Source: Flavobacterium bernardetii (GTDB lineage: Bacteria > Bacteroidota > Bacteroidia > Flavobacteriales > Flavobacteriaceae). Taken from it: 64,000 nt of DNA. A program made the position numbers and the translations under genes. The DNA is taken from assembly GCF_011305415.1 (NCBI RefSeq), contig NZ_JAANOQ010000010.1, positions 30,902 to 94,901 on the forward strand. Direction: 5' to 3'. The notes beneath the pieces are model-generated. The model was not told where the DNA came from and made no database searches. It worked only from the letters and a program-made list of their open reading frames with translations. This document shows, piece after piece, positions 18,180 to 27,767 of this stretch; positions within the stretch are counted from its first letter, which is position 1, and each line of letters opens with the position of its first letter.

Positions 18180-21011
18180 TTATGATAATTCTTTTTTCAA
18201 AAAATGAGCGGTATAACTTTTTTTATTTTTAATGATTTCTTCAGGTGTTCCTTTACATAAAACTTCTCCGCCGCCTTTTCCGCCCTCTAAACCAATGTCA
18301 ATGATATAATCGGCTAATTTAATAACATCTAGATTGTGTTCAATAATTAAAACGGTATTTCCTTTATCTACCAATTTATTGATCACATCCATTAAAATAC
18401 GAATGTCTTCGAAATGCAGACCAGTTGTAGGTTCATCTAAAATATAAAACGTATTTCCAGTATCTTTTTTAGATAATTCTCCCGCTAATTTAATACGTTG
18501 CGCTTCTCCACCAGAAAGTGTTGTGCTCTGTTGGCCTAACGTAATATAACCTAAACCAACATCTTGAATGGTTTTTACTTTTCGATAAATTTTCGGAATC
18601 ATTTCAAAGAATTCCACAGCTTCATCCACCGTCATATTCAAAATATCTGAAATCGATTTTCCTTTAAAACGAATTTCTAAGGTTTCTCTATTAAAACGTT
18701 TTCCTTGACAACTTTCACATTCTACATAAACATCTGGTAAGAAACTCATTTCAATCGTTCTCACTCCAGAGCCTTCACAAGTCTCACATCTTCCGCCTTT
18801 GACATTAAAACTAAAACGACCTGGTTTGTAGCCACGAATTTGCGCCTCAGAAGTCATCGTAAACAAACTTCTGATTTCAGAAAAAACATCTGTATACGTC
18901 GCTGGATTGCTTCGAGGTGTTCTTCCAATCGGACTTTGGTCAATATCAATAACTTTATCTAAATGTTCTAATCCTTCAATTTTTTTATAAGGCGCTGGTT
19001 TTTTTACCGCATTATAAAAGTGCGCATTTAAAATAGGGTAGAGCGTTTCATTAATTAACGTCGATTTTCCACTTCCAGAAACTCCAGAAACACAAATCAG
19101 TTGCCCTAAAGGAATTTCTATTGTTACATTTTTCAGGTTATTTCCTGTTGCACCAGATAGTTTTAAAAACTTTCCGTTTCCTTCTCTACGGGTTTTCGGA
19201 ACTTCAATTTCCATTTTACCGTTCAAATATTGAGCAGTAATGGTATTTTCTTTTAATAATTCTGCTGGCGTTCCTTGACTAATAATTTGTCCACCATATT
19301 TTCCTGCTTTCGGACCAATGTCAATTACGTGATCGGCACGAACAATCATATCTTTATCGTGTTCCACAACTATAACTGAATTTCCAATATCGCGTAAGCT
19401 TTCTAATGATTTGATTAATCTTTCGTTATCACGTTGGTGCAATCCGATACTTGGTTCATCCAAAATATATAAAACGCCGACTAACTGCGAACCAATTTGT
19501 GTCGCCAAACGAATACGTTGTGCTTCACCACCAGAAAGGGTTTTCGAACTTCTATTCAAACACAAATAATCTAAACCAACATCCAATAAGAAATTAATTC
19601 TGGCTGTTATTTCTTTCAGAATTTCGTGTGAAATGGCAACTTGTTTTTCTGATAAATGTTCAGGTAAATCAGCAAACCATTTTTTTAATTCCACAATATC
19701 CATGTGAACTAAATCGCCGATACTTTTTTCGTTGATTTTAAAATATAAAACTTCTTTACGTAAACGCGTTCCATGACATTCAGAACATTCGTTTTCGTCC
19801 ATAAATTCTTTTGCCCAACGTTTGATACTAGTCGATTCTGATTCTTCAAACTGATTTTTAATGAAATTTGAAATTCCTTCGAAATCAATTTTATAATCTT
19901 TTGTAATTCCCATGACTTTAGAAACCACTGAAAACTTTTCGTTTCCACCATATAAAATCATATCCATCGCTTCCGCTGGAAGGGTTTCAATAGCATCCGT
20001 AATTTTAAATCCGAATTTTTCGCCAATTAATTCTAGTTGTTTAAAAATCCATGTGCTTTTATATTCGCCTAATGGAGCAAATCCACCACTTTTGATAGTT
20101 GCTTTTGGATTAGGAATAATTTTTTGAAGATTGATTTCATTAACAACTCCTAAACCGTTACAGTTCGGGCAAGCACCTTTTGGTGAATTGAAAGAGAAAT
20201 TATTTGGTTCTGGATTTGGGTACGAAATTCCAGAAGTCGGACACATTAAACTTCGACTATAAAAACGAACTTCCTGACTATCTTGTTCGATAACCATCAT
20301 AATATCGTCACCATGATGCATGGCTACTTTGATGCTTTCAGTTAATCTTTTATCGGTGTCTTCGTCTTGTTTTACAGCCACTCTATCGATAACAATTTCA
20401 ATATCGTGGGTTTTGTAACGATCCACTTTCATGCCATATTCTAAATCTTTAATCGTTCCGTTTACACGAACTTTTAAAAAACCTTGTTTGGCAATTTGTT
20501 CGAACAATTCTCTGTAATGTCCTTTACGTGAACGAATTACAGGAGCAAGAATATTGATTTTTTTCCCGTCAAATTCTTCATGAATTAAATTTTTAATTTG
20601 TTCATCTGAATACGAAACCATTTTTTCGCCTGTGTTGTAACTATATGCGTCTGAAGCACGAGCAAATAATAAACGAAGAAAATCGTAAATTTCGGTAATA
20701 GTTCCAACTGTAGAACGTGGACTTTTGTTTGTTGTTTTTTGTTCGATGGCAATAACTGGAGACAATCCGTCAATTTTATCTACATCAGGTCGTTCTAATC
20801 CGCCTAAAAACTGTCGCGCATACGCAGAAAAGGTTTCGATGTAGCGACGTTGCCCTTCAGCATAAATCGTATCAAACGCTAATGACGACTTCCCAGAGCC
20901 TGATAAACCAGTAATTACGACTAATTTTTCACGAGGAATAGTAACATCAATATTTTTTAAATTATGAGTACGAGCCCCAATAATTTCAATAGAATTTTCT
21001 GTGTGTTGCAT
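18180..21011 (-). CDS. uvrA: UvrABC system protein A
   Basis: A 943-residue DNA damage recognition ATPase of nucleotide excision repair, acting as a dimer with UvrB. It carries two ABC ATPase modules. The first has [23 protein letters not shown] near residue 35 and [17 protein letters not shown] with [15 protein letters not shown]. The second has [17 protein letters not shown] and [15 protein letters not shown] with [15 protein letters not shown]. Zinc-binding pairs are visible: [22 protein letters not shown] and CESCQGKR. Length fits the usual 940-950 residues, so it appears complete. No SOS-type operator can be recognised upstream by eye. Confidence 0.97.
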   Translation of the reverse strand: MQHTENSIEIIGARTHNLKNIDVTIPREKLVVITGLSGSGKSSLAFDTIYAEGQRRYIETFSAYARQFLGGLERPDVDKIDGLSPVIAIEQKTTNKSPRSTVGTITEIYDFLRLLFARASDAYSYNTGEKMVSYSDEQIKNLIHEEFDGKKINILAPVIRSRKGHYRELFEQIAKQGFLKVRVNGTIKDLEYGMKVDRYKTHDIEIVIDRVAVKQDEDTDKRLTESIKVAMHHGDDIMMVIEQDSQEVRFYSRSLMCPTSGISYPNPEPNNFSFNSPKGACPNCNGLGVVNEINLQKIIPNPKATIKSGGFAPLGEYKSTWIFKQLELIGEKFGFKITDAIETLPAEAMDMILYGGNEKFSVVSKVMGITKDYKIDFEGISNFIKNQFEESESTSIKRWAKEFMDENECSECHGTRLRKEVLYFKINEKSIGDLVHMDIVELKKWFADLPEHLSEKQVAISHEILKEITARINFLLDVGLDYLCLNRSSKTLSGGEAQRIRLATQIGSQLVGVLYILDEPSIGLHQRDNERLIKSLESLRDIGNSVIVVEHDKDMIVRADHVIDIGPKAGKYGGQIISQGTPAELLKENTITAQYLNGKMEIEVPKTRREGNGKFLKLSGATGNNLKNVTIEIPLGQLICVSGVSGSGKSTLINETLYPILNAHFYNAVKKPAPYKKIEGLEHLDKVIDIDQSPIGRTPRSNPATYTDVFSEIRSLFTMTSEAQIRGYKPGRFSFNVKGGRCETCEGSGVRTIEMSFLPDVYVECESCQGKRFNRETLEIRFKGKSISDILNMTVDEAVEFFEMIPKIYRKVKTIQDVGLGYITLGQQSTTLSGGEAQRIKLAGELSKKDTGNTFYILDEPTTGLHFEDIRILMDVINKLVDKGNTVLIIEHNLDVIKLADYIIDIGLEGGKGGGEVLCKGTPEEIIKNKKSYTAHFLKKELS

Positions 21012-21109
21012 ACAACTAAGTAGATTTTTGCAAAAGTACGATTTTTTGAGAAGAAATTAGTTGTATAATTGTGAATAAAAAAGATAAAATGAGAAAGCTA
21101 ATTGAATTA

Positions 21110-21790
21110 TTAATCATTCATCATTTTATCGAATTCTTCAACTGAATAATTCTGATTTTGCCATTCTAAACTATTTATTTTCCAGACATTATTGATTTTT
21201 TTAGCAGTAACTAAATATTCATGTTTGTCTTTAACATCTTTTTTATCCCAAGTCCAAATAAAACTAGCTAAGTTGTTATTTATTTTCAAACTATCTATTG
21301 TTAAGATTTTCCAATAATCATCAGGATTATCTTGGCAAGCACACCAATCATCTGCGTTTGAGTGCCATAAAGGAATTCCATCATTACTATTTCTCCACTC
21401 AATGCCAGCTTTTTTGATTGAATTGTCAATTATTTTTGCGATGCTTTTATGTCTTCTGAAAAACTCGTCCGTAAATAAATTTGTGTTTTTATGAAGTTTG
21501 ATGTTTTTATTATATTCTTCCCAGTCTATTCCTGTGAAAATTGTATCGTTTTGATGTTTATAAGGAAAATCTTCAAGAAATTTTGTTTCATGCCAGTTAT
21601 AAACTTTTCTAACTAATATTGTTAATTCAATACTATCTTTAGTTGTTGTTTTAGATGAATCAGTTGCATTTAAATTTAAATGTTTTTGAGATGTTGATTC
21701 ATTAATTACAGTATTTACTTCTTCTTTACAATTAAAAAAACAACTAGTTAAAAAAATAACCCTAAAAATTCTAATTAATTTATTTTTCAT
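21110..21790 (-). CDS. Hypothetical lipoprotein
   Basis: About 226 residues from the ATG at 21790 (an ATG at 21802 would add four residues and overlap the preceding gene by 11 bases). A lipoprotein-like signal MKNKLIRIFRVIFLTSCFFNCKEE offers lipobox FFNC. The mature protein has a central WEEYNKNIKLHKNTNLFTDEFFRRHKSIAKII and a DWCACQDNPDDYW segment, and late YLVTAKKINNVWKINSLEWQ, which resembles small secreted proteins of NTF2-like shape. I do not recognise a named family. It is the last gene of a three-gene minus-strand cluster with the DUF6787 and DUF6146 proteins. Confidence 0.65.
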   Translation of the reverse strand: MKNKLIRIFRVIFLTSCFFNCKEEVNTVINESTSQKHLNLNATDSSKTTTKDSIELTILVRKVYNWHETKFLEDFPYKHQNDTIFTGIDWEEYNKNIKLHKNTNLFTDEFFRRHKSIAKIIDNSIKKAGIEWRNSNDGIPLWHSNADDWCACQDNPDDYWKILTIDSLKINNNLASFIWTWDKKDVKDKHEYLVTAKKINNVWKINSLEWQNQNYSVEEFDKMMND

Positions 21791-21791
21791 A

Positions 21792-22106
21792 CTATTTCTC
21801 AAAAATTCTATGGATAAATCCTAAACCCATTCTGTCTAACATTTTTTTGATAAAATTCCAGAAGAAAGTGTGTTGTCCTGCAAGTGTTCCGATTATCAAA
21901 AGTATTATTTTATAAAAAGGCAAAATAACAATTATATAAAGCGGACAATACAACCATAAGCTAACACTTTCTTTGGTAATACCGATAAAAGCTAATATGG
22001 GTTTAGCAATTAATGCAGAAGTAGAGCCCGTAATGGCGAAAACTAAAAGTATAATAAAAAGCTGAAAATTACTTGTAATTTTCCAACGTTGCTTCAATTT
22101 GTTCAT
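21792..22106 (-). CDS. DUF6787 family membrane protein
   Basis: A 104-residue membrane protein with three predicted helices (about 14-35, 46-66 and 66-82). The typical ITSNFQLFIILLVFAITGSTSALIAKP start and the KKMLDRMGLGFIHR end match a small Bacteroidota family I know as DUF6787, often mislabelled as prolipoprotein diacylglyceryl transferase. It is far too short and lacks the Lgt signature, so that label should not be used. The stop is two bases from the start of the downstream lipoprotein and the start is two bases from the stop of the DUF6146 gene, which indicates one operon. Confidence 0.75.
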   Translation of the reverse strand: MNKLKQRWKITSNFQLFIILLVFAITGSTSALIAKPILAFIGITKESVSLWLYCPLYIIVILPFYKIILLIIGTLAGQHTFFWNFIKKMLDRMGLGFIHRIFEK

Positions 22107-22108
22107 AT

Positions 22109-22534
22109 TTATAATCTAGCTTGAAATCCGCCTAATTGTTGTTTGTTTGTTAATTGAAAATAAACCAAATAGTTATAAATCATATAGTTTACGTGATAAC
22201 CATAGTTTGTTGTATTGTCATAATCTATTGTCATGTCGAATATGTTTCCATATCTTATAGGATTTCTGGCTCTATTGTTCCATTCCATTATCCAAGTTCT
22301 ATTTCTCGCTTCTAAATAAGATTGAGAATAAAAGCCTTTTGGCTTTGCATAGGAATTAAACCAAGTTGAAAAACCTGCATCAATAATAATCACATCATAT
22401 TCTAAATCTGGATTTGAAATATGAATGGTGTCACTTTTTAGTTTTTCTGTATTTTCTGAACTAAATTTTTTATTTGAGTTGCAAGAAAATATGAAAAAGG
22501 AAGCAATAATACCAAAAAAAAGTAACTTCTTCAT
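22109..22534 (-). CDS. DUF6146 family lipoprotein
   Basis: About 141 residues from the ATG at 22534; the in-frame ATG at 22549 adds five residues and is less typical. Signal MKKLLFFGIIASFFIFSC has lipobox IFSC. The mature part contains YDVIIIDAGFSTWFNSYAKPKGFYSQSYLEARN and WNNRARNP...YDNTTNYGYHVNYMIYNYLVYF, a pattern I know from DUF6146, a family of unknown function paired with the DUF6787 gene in Flavobacteria. The order DUF6146-DUF6787-lipoprotein suggests an envelope unit. Confidence 0.75.
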   Translation of the reverse strand: MKKLLFFGIIASFFIFSCNSNKKFSSENTEKLKSDTIHISNPDLEYDVIIIDAGFSTWFNSYAKPKGFYSQSYLEARNRTWIMEWNNRARNPIRYGNIFDMTIDYDNTTNYGYHVNYMIYNYLVYFQLTNKQQLGGFQARL

Positions 22535-22558
22535 GACTTGGTTTTTCAAGTTATAAAG

Positions 22559-22590
22559 ATAAAAAAAAGTCCCGAAAAATCGAGACTAAT
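22559..22590 (-). terminator. Terminator of the EF-hand gene
   Basis: On the minus strand, AGTCTCGA / TCGGGACT (one mismatch) around TTTT, then a run of eight T. The stem closely resembles the terminator at 48503-48527. Confidence 0.75.
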
Positions 22591-22623
22591 TTATATTGAA
22601 TTTAAATAAAATTTTGTTCTAAT

Positions 22624-23181
22624 TTATTTTCCAAAAAGCTTTCCTAATAATCCGCCTAAGCCACCAGATTTTTTAGTAACAGCAGCAACGGCATCGCTCA
22701 TTCCAACTTGTCCGTCACCATCTTGGTCTAAACCAAACTGTCCGCCATATTTGGTTACCATATCCATTAATCCGCCACCTTGACCGTTAGAAATTCCAGC
22801 AATTATGTCTTGAATATTAAATCCAGGTTGATTTGGATCTTTAGCTTTGTTTACTAGTCCGCTCAAAACTTGAGGAATTAATCCACCAGCCACACTTCCA
22901 GCAGCATCAGGAGATAATCCGAATTTTTCACCTAAATTTCCAGTTACTTTTCCAGCTAATTCTGCTACTACAGGATTATTCATGTCAATTGGTGTTTTAC
23001 CTGAAAGCATTCCTGCTAAATCGCCAATATTTCCACTAGCTACCATATCCTTTAAACCCGAAAGGATAGAACCATTGGCTTCTTCCAATACGGCTTCGTT
23101 TTGTTCATTTGGTACGGCAGGGTTGTTTACAACGGCATCACCTGCATACTGTTTTACTAATTCAGTTAATTGATCAAACAT
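22624..23181 (-). CDS. DUF937-like protein with C-terminal EF-hand-like loop
   Basis: A 185-residue acidic, Gly-rich, cytoplasm-type protein without signal peptide. The N-terminal half (FDQLTELVKQYAGDAVVNNPAVP ... VAELAGKVTGNLGEKFGLSPDAAGSVAGGLIPQVLSGL) resembles DUF937-type helical repeats. Residues about 152-165 form a single calcium-binding loop, DQDGDGQVGMSDA, with aspartates at positions 1, 3 and 5 as in EF-hands or dockerins. The protein ends in a Gly-rich GGLGGLLGKLFGK. Function is unknown. It is probably a single-gene transcript ending at 22559-22590. Confidence 0.7.
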   Translation of the reverse strand: MFDQLTELVKQYAGDAVVNNPAVPNEQNEAVLEEANGSILSGLKDMVASGNIGDLAGMLSGKTPIDMNNPVVAELAGKVTGNLGEKFGLSPDAAGSVAGGLIPQVLSGLVNKAKDPNQPGFNIQDIIAGISNGQGGGLMDMVTKYGGQFGLDQDGDGQVGMSDAVAAVTKKSGGLGGLLGKLFGK

Positions 23182-23405
23182 AGGTTTTTATTTTTTTAGT
23201 TGGAATAAAGATAATAAAAAAATAAATGAATTGGTTTTAACTTTAAATTTTATCTTTCAAATGAAAACATTTAAAAATAGTTACATCTAATGTTTGATTT
23301 TGTACTTTCATTTTTATTGAGTTATTTAAAAACAAACAATTTTGTTGGTTATTTATTAGTTTAAGTATTCTCTGTAAAGTACTGGCTTTAATTCTGTTAT
23401 TTTGT

Positions 23406-24035
23406 TTAACCTAAATCATTTTTTATAGCATATACAGCTAATCCAACTCTTGTTCTAATCTCTAATTTTTCAAATAAACTATCTCTATAACTTTCTACAG
23501 TTCTTGGACTACAAAACATTTTTTCAGCAATTTCTTTATACGTCATTTCGGTTTTTGCATATTTCAAAAACTCTTTTTCTCTATCAGAAAATTTGATAGA
23601 TTTATTTTCGTTATTTAAACTCGCAATAACTTTTGTGGCAACCCAATCCGGATAAAAGCAACCTGTTTTAGTCATGGTAAGTAACCCTTTTTCTAAATCT
23701 ATGGGATGTGTGTTTTTTAATAAATAGCCATTAGCGCCATTTTTCACCATTTTTATTAGGCTTTTTTCGTCGTCTTGCATACTTAAAGCCATAATTTGAA
23801 TTTGAGGATAATGCTCTTTTAGCCATAATGCAGTTTCAAAACCATTCATTACAGGCATACTTATATCTAATAAAACGATATCAGGAATTGGACTTGATTT
23901 GACTATTTTTTTTTGTAAATCTAAACCATTTTCACATTCATAAAGTACATCAAAATCTTCAAAATTGGCAATAATTCCGCTTAAAGCCTTCGCAATTAAA
24001 ATATGATCATCTACAATAACAATTGTTTTTTTCAT
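23406..24035 (-). CDS. NarL/LuxR-family response regulator
   Basis: A 209-residue regulator. The receiver domain (1-120) has the acidic pair Asp9/Asp10, the phospho-acceptor Asp57 in IVLLDISMP, the conserved Ser/Thr in MALSMQDD and Lys in GYLLKNTHP. The DNA-binding LuxR-type helix-turn-helix (about 145-205) reads FSDREKEFLKYAKTEMTYKEIAEKMFCSPRTVESYRDSLFEKL. Its start overlaps the end of the kinase gene by four bases, the usual coupling of two-component pairs. Target genes are unknown. Confidence 0.93.
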   Translation of the reverse strand: MKKTIVIVDDHILIAKALSGIIANFEDFDVLYECENGLDLQKKIVKSSPIPDIVLLDISMPVMNGFETALWLKEHYPQIQIMALSMQDDEKSLIKMVKNGANGYLLKNTHPIDLEKGLLTMTKTGCFYPDWVATKVIASLNNENKSIKFSDREKEFLKYAKTEMTYKEIAEKMFCSPRTVESYRDSLFEKLEIRTRVGLAVYAIKNDLG

Positions 24036-24814
24036 TCTTTTATAGGTATTAGTAAAGTTACCTGAGTTCCTTCTTTTGTTTTACTTTCTAAAGTGTAAGT
24101 TCCACCAATAATTTCAATCCTTTTCTTCATGTTGTTTAAGCCTATTCCTTTTGTTTTAAGCTTGTTACTATTAAAACCAATGCCGTCATCTTTCAAAATA
24201 AGATACATTAATTTCTCTTTAAAATATAAGTCAATAGTAATGTTTTTACATTTCGAATGTTTAATACTGTTTTGTAAAAACTCCTGAATAATCCGTAAAG
24301 AAATACTTTTTATTTGATAATTTAAATTAGTAATTTCTAGTTTGTAGGTAAAGTGTACTTGACAAATTTGTAAAGCGTTTATTTTAAAGCATTCTTGTTC
24401 GATTAATTCGATTAATGTGAGACTTTCTATTGAATTACTTGTTAAAGATTTGGAAAGTTCTCTTAATTCAGATAATGAATTATTAATTAATTGACTTATA
24501 CTTTCAATATTTTCACTTATGTGAGGCGCTTTGTTTTCATAGCTTAATTGTTGTGTATATAAACTCGCTAAGGTTAATTTTTGTCCAATATTATCATGAA
24601 TTTCTCTACCAATATGTTCCATGGTTTGTACCTGAATTTCTAACTGTGTGGTTAACAGTTCTTGCTTATGTTCTTCCTCTTTATGATTTAGAAGCATAAG
24701 ATGTTCTTTCTTTTTTAATTTATACTGATGAATGAAAATTGAAATTCCCAATATAAAAAGAAGAAAAAATAAATTAAATAAAATAATTGGTACTATGGTT
24801 TCGATTTTCCCCAT
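24032..24814 (-). CDS. Sensor histidine kinase (NarX/DesK type)
   Basis: A 260-residue kinase with one N-terminal transmembrane helix (about 8-29) and almost no extracytoplasmic part. A short coiled coil (33-65) leads to the HisKA_3 phospho-acceptor motif HIGREIHDNIGQKL (His73). The HATPase domain has the N-box near QEFLQNSIKHSKC, the G1 box DDGIGFN and the G2 box KGIGLNNMKKRIEIIGG. Because it has no sensor domain, its input probably comes from elsewhere, possibly from the overlapping multi-pass protein encoded just upstream. Confidence 0.92.
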   Translation of the reverse strand: MGKIETIVPIILFNLFFLLFILGISIFIHQYKLKKKEHLMLLNHKEEEHKQELLTTQLEIQVQTMEHIGREIHDNIGQKLTLASLYTQQLSYENKAPHISENIESISQLINNSLSELRELSKSLTSNSIESLTLIELIEQECFKINALQICQVHFTYKLEITNLNYQIKSISLRIIQEFLQNSIKHSKCKNITIDLYFKEKLMYLILKDDGIGFNSNKLKTKGIGLNNMKKRIEIIGGTYTLESKTKEGTQVTLLIPIKE

Positions 24815-25443
24815 ATGAATGATAAAGTAAAGAGAATATACATCAAGTTAACTGAAATTAAAAAAAACGTAAAATAATAATTCCATACCTCAAATAAGTG
24901 TTCATAAATAAATTTGTCAAAAGCAAAAAAAGGCAAAGTTCCTACATAAAACAACATCACTCCCATATTTATATAAAACATTTTATTAGTTTGAAAATGA
25001 ATGATTTCGTCTGATTTAATTTGTTTAATAAATTCTAAATAAACCATTATCGCTAATAAAAAAACACCAACCGTGTAGCTCATAGAACTTATTATTCTTA
25101 CTTGATCCATATGAAACAAGTGTAAGATATAAAATATGGAATAAATAAAACAACTCCAGTTAAATAAGCGATTTGAGTTTAAAGATTTTTTGGCAAATAG
25201 CCAATAAAAAAATAAAAACTCTATAGGTATAACAAAATAATCATAATAATATTTTCTTATTTTAGGAAGATCAATTAAATAATACTTACTAAATGTTTCT
25301 GCAATAACAATAAAAAGTAAATACAAAACAAACCATTTCCAATAACTGTTTTTAAGTTTTTTAAAATAAATTATTCCGGTTATTGCAGCGATACCTTCCG
25401 TTATATCGAGAAATTGGTATAAAATGGTTTGTATTGGCGTCAT
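24793..25443 (-). CDS. Multi-pass membrane protein, first gene of the two-component operon
   Basis: A 216-residue integral membrane protein with about six or seven helices (roughly 10-26, 36-52, 66-83, 90-106, 115-133, 150-168 and 185-208). I do not recognise a named family. Its 3' end overlaps the kinase start by 22 bases. Since the kinase has only one helix and no sensor domain, this protein is a reasonable candidate for the signal-perceiving subunit; this is inferred from the gene order alone. Several Tyr, Trp and Phe clusters lie at the helix ends. Confidence 0.8.
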   Translation of the reverse strand: MTPIQTILYQFLDITEGIAAITGIIYFKKLKNSYWKWFVLYLLFIVIAETFSKYYLIDLPKIRKYYYDYFVIPIEFLFFYWLFAKKSLNSNRLFNWSCFIYSIFYILHLFHMDQVRIISSMSYTVGVFLLAIMVYLEFIKQIKSDEIIHFQTNKMFYINMGVMLFYVGTLPFFAFDKFIYEHLFEVWNYYFTFFLISVNLMYILFTLSFIWGKSKP

Positions 25444-25544
25444 GTTTATAAAGGGTATTTTATGTTCGGCAATATAACTATTAAAATAAGGTTTTAAAAA
25501 ATTGAAATTTTATTTTTCAATAGAAATAGAAATAATTAATTTGA

Positions 25545-26279
25545 TCATGGAAAAGCCGCACCATCTACACTGAATGGTGGATATAACGCACCATGATTTT
25601 GAGCCATAGTACCTCCTGTAGTAACCGTTTGTGTTTGACTACCTGTCGAATTCGTTTTATTAGAATCCGCGGTAAGTGCCATAACAGAAACTTTAGCAGC
25701 AACCGATTGATCTACAAAGGTATCAATATCCGAATTTGGTCTTTTATAAATGGGTAATCCAGTAGTATAGGTATCAATATTTAAAGGATTAAAATCAGTA
25801 TTTTTACCATTAATGTTTATAGTAGGTAACATAACTAAGGTATGTTTTTCTTCATATTTTTCAGTAAGTGGATTGCCTAAAAAACCAGTTAATTCTTGAT
25901 ATTGTTCATTCTTCCATGTTTCTTTTTTTGGATAAGAAGCATAATAGATGCGTAATCCTAATTTTTCAGCATTTGAAATTCCATTTTTTTGAACATTTTT
26001 TTCAAAATGAAAAATGAACTTTTTGATGGTTTCTAAGTCAAACCAAATCGTGTGCGCATCTTCTGGAAGTAAATTAGTAGTAATCGTTTTGTGTTGTTTT
26101 TTTCTGTAAATAGAAATCATATCACCTACAAGACCTGTTTGTAAAGTACTCGGTTTGTAATTACTGTAATCATTACAAATCTGTGAATTTTTTGTAGGAC
26201 TCACTTGATTTCTTCTTAGATAAAAATACATGGCTGCTGCTGAAATAATAGCGGTAATTAAAATTGTAATTAATGTCAT
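25545..26279 (-). CDS. Hypothetical membrane-anchored protein
   Basis: A 244-residue protein with one N-terminal hydrophobic helix (TLITILITAIISAAAMYFYL, residues 2-21). The middle (about 60-155) reads like a folded domain, with PEDAHTIWFDLETIKKFIFHFEKNVQK and LGLRIYYASYPKKE ... EKHTLVMLPT. The C-terminal tail is low-complexity, rich in Thr, Gln, Gly and Pro. I do not recognise the family. It sits beyond the two-component operon on the same strand, with about 100 bases between, and may be separately transcribed. Confidence 0.65.
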   Translation of the reverse strand: MTLITILITAIISAAAMYFYLRRNQVSPTKNSQICNDYSNYKPSTLQTGLVGDMISIYRKKQHKTITTNLLPEDAHTIWFDLETIKKFIFHFEKNVQKNGISNAEKLGLRIYYASYPKKETWKNEQYQELTGFLGNPLTEKYEEKHTLVMLPTININGKNTDFNPLNIDTYTTGLPIYKRPNSDIDTFVDQSVAAKVSVMALTADSNKTNSTGSQTQTVTTGGTMAQNHGALYPPFSVDGAAFP

Positions 26280-26470
26280 AATTTTTGTTTTAGTTTAAAT
26301 ATTAGTTTTTAAATCGATACAAAGAAATCAATTTTTTATAAATGAAGTACTAGTTGTTTACGCATTTTAATTACCGTTAAATAACGGATATTTTTTTAGT
26401 GATTCAACAAATTAATTCTAGTGCTTTACTCATCAATTTTTTCGCATTCCGAACGCAATTTTGTCATGTT

Positions 26471-26509
26471 CTTTTCGAGCAAAAATAAAAATGGGCGGAA
26501 CCCGAAAAG
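26471..26509 (+). other. Inverted repeat in the leader of the 26546 gene
   Basis: CTTTTCG (26471-26477) pairs with CGAAAAG (26503-26509), and a GC-rich mini-hairpin GGGCGGAACCC lies inside at 26493-26503. This is unusual for the AT-rich leaders here. It may be a 5' UTR structure. Confidence 0.35.
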
Positions 26510-26545
26510 CCAATTATAGAGTAGGGGAAACTAAATAAAAAAATT

Positions 26546-27736
26546 ATGAAAAATTTTAAAACTACATGTGCAACTTTGATCATTGCTTTATCCGTATCAG
26601 AAGTATCCGCACAACAAATCACAGGAACTTCATTGTTTTCTCCTAATGCTGGAGGTTCAAGAATTTTAGCAGCTTCTGGAAACACAGCAGCTAATCCAGC
26701 TATCGGTTTTCAAGGGTCAACTTTAGGTGGCAATGATGTAAATGGCGGAAATGGAATATTCAGACCACTAGCTAATACCATGTCTTTTGCTACTTTTAGT
26801 ACAGAAAGAATGCGTATTGCTGCAAATGGACAAATTGGAATAGGTTTAATTTCTCCTACTGCCACTTTAGATGTAGCGAATGATTTTCGAGTAACTTCAA
26901 CAACTATGGCAGGTAGAAATTACAGAATAAACTCAGGAAGTAGACAAGAAGTTACGGCCACAAATGATTTAGTAACTTTTACAGGACAAAATAACGGTCT
27001 TATTTTAAATGCTACTGGAGGTTCAAATGGAACTTTTTTTATAAGAAATTTAAGCGAAACGAATCCAACACTTTTTCAAGTAAATGGCGCCAATGGTAGA
27101 GTTGGTATTGGAACAGCAAGTCCTTCTGCTCTGTTAGATGTTTCTGGAGCTTCTAATCCAAATTTAAAGTTAACGTCTGGAACGGCTTCTTTAGAAGTTG
27201 GTATTTCATCTTGTAATGGTTGTTTTGATGGATTTTCGAAACCAAATGATGCGGTAATTAGAACTTTAGGTGGTGGAGATTTACTTTTTAATATTCCTGG
27301 TACAAATGAGAATAGAAAAATCGCTTTTCATACGGCTGGAGATAAAATCTTAACAATTCAAGAAGTGGGGACATCAGGTAAAGTAGGTGTAGGAACAACA
27401 AATTTCCCAACTTTAATTGGTAGTTCAGATATTAGTGCTTATAAATTATTTGTCAAAGGTGGAATTTTAACAGATGAAGTAAGAGTTCGAACTGGTTGGG
27501 CAGATTATGTATTTGCGGATAATTATGTGTTAAAGCCTTTAGCGGAAGTAGAACGTTTTATTGAAACAAACAAACATTTACCTAATGTTCCCTCTGCGAA
27601 ACAAGTCGAATTAGAAGGAATTAGTATTGGTGAAATGACTAAAATTCAACAAGAAAAAATTGAAGAATTAACGTTGTATATTATTGATCTGAACAAGAAA
27701 TTAGCCCTTCTAGAAGCAAAATTAACGACTAAATAA
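26546..27736 (+). CDS. Exported tail-fibre-like repeat protein
   Basis: A 396-residue protein with a signal peptide (MKNFKTTCATLIIALSVSEVSAQQ). The body has repeated beta-solenoid-type turns such as MRIAANGQIGIGLISPTATLDVA and VNGANGRVGIGTASPSALLDVSG, seen in phage-tail-like secreted proteins of Bacteroidota. The C-terminal part (about 315-395) carries the widespread FADNYVLKPLAEVERFI...NKHLPNVPS motif and ends in a coiled coil, KIQQEKIEELTLYIIDLNKKLALLEAKL, as in chaperone-like tail-fibre ends that trimerise. No T9SS sorting domain is visible. The T9SS protease gene starts 31 bases downstream, so both are likely cotranscribed. Confidence 0.8.
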   Translation: MKNFKTTCATLIIALSVSEVSAQQITGTSLFSPNAGGSRILAASGNTAANPAIGFQGSTLGGNDVNGGNGIFRPLANTMSFATFSTERMRIAANGQIGIGLISPTATLDVANDFRVTSTTMAGRNYRINSGSRQEVTATNDLVTFTGQNNGLILNATGGSNGTFFIRNLSETNPTLFQVNGANGRVGIGTASPSALLDVSGASNPNLKLTSGTASLEVGISSCNGCFDGFSKPNDAVIRTLGGGDLLFNIPGTNENRKIAFHTAGDKILTIQEVGTSGKVGVGTTNFPTLIGSSDISAYKLFVKGGILTDEVRVRTGWADYVFADNYVLKPLAEVERFIETNKHLPNVPSAKQVELEGISIGEMTKIQQEKIEELTLYIIDLNKKLALLEAKLTTK

Positions 27737-27767
27737 AATCATAGTTAAATAAATTAAATACTTAATT

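Noticed and set aside
25545..26279. Idea that this protein is a fourth part of the two-component unit
   Set aside because: About 100 bases separate it from the operon and no sensor-like domain is visible; there is no evidence beyond strand.
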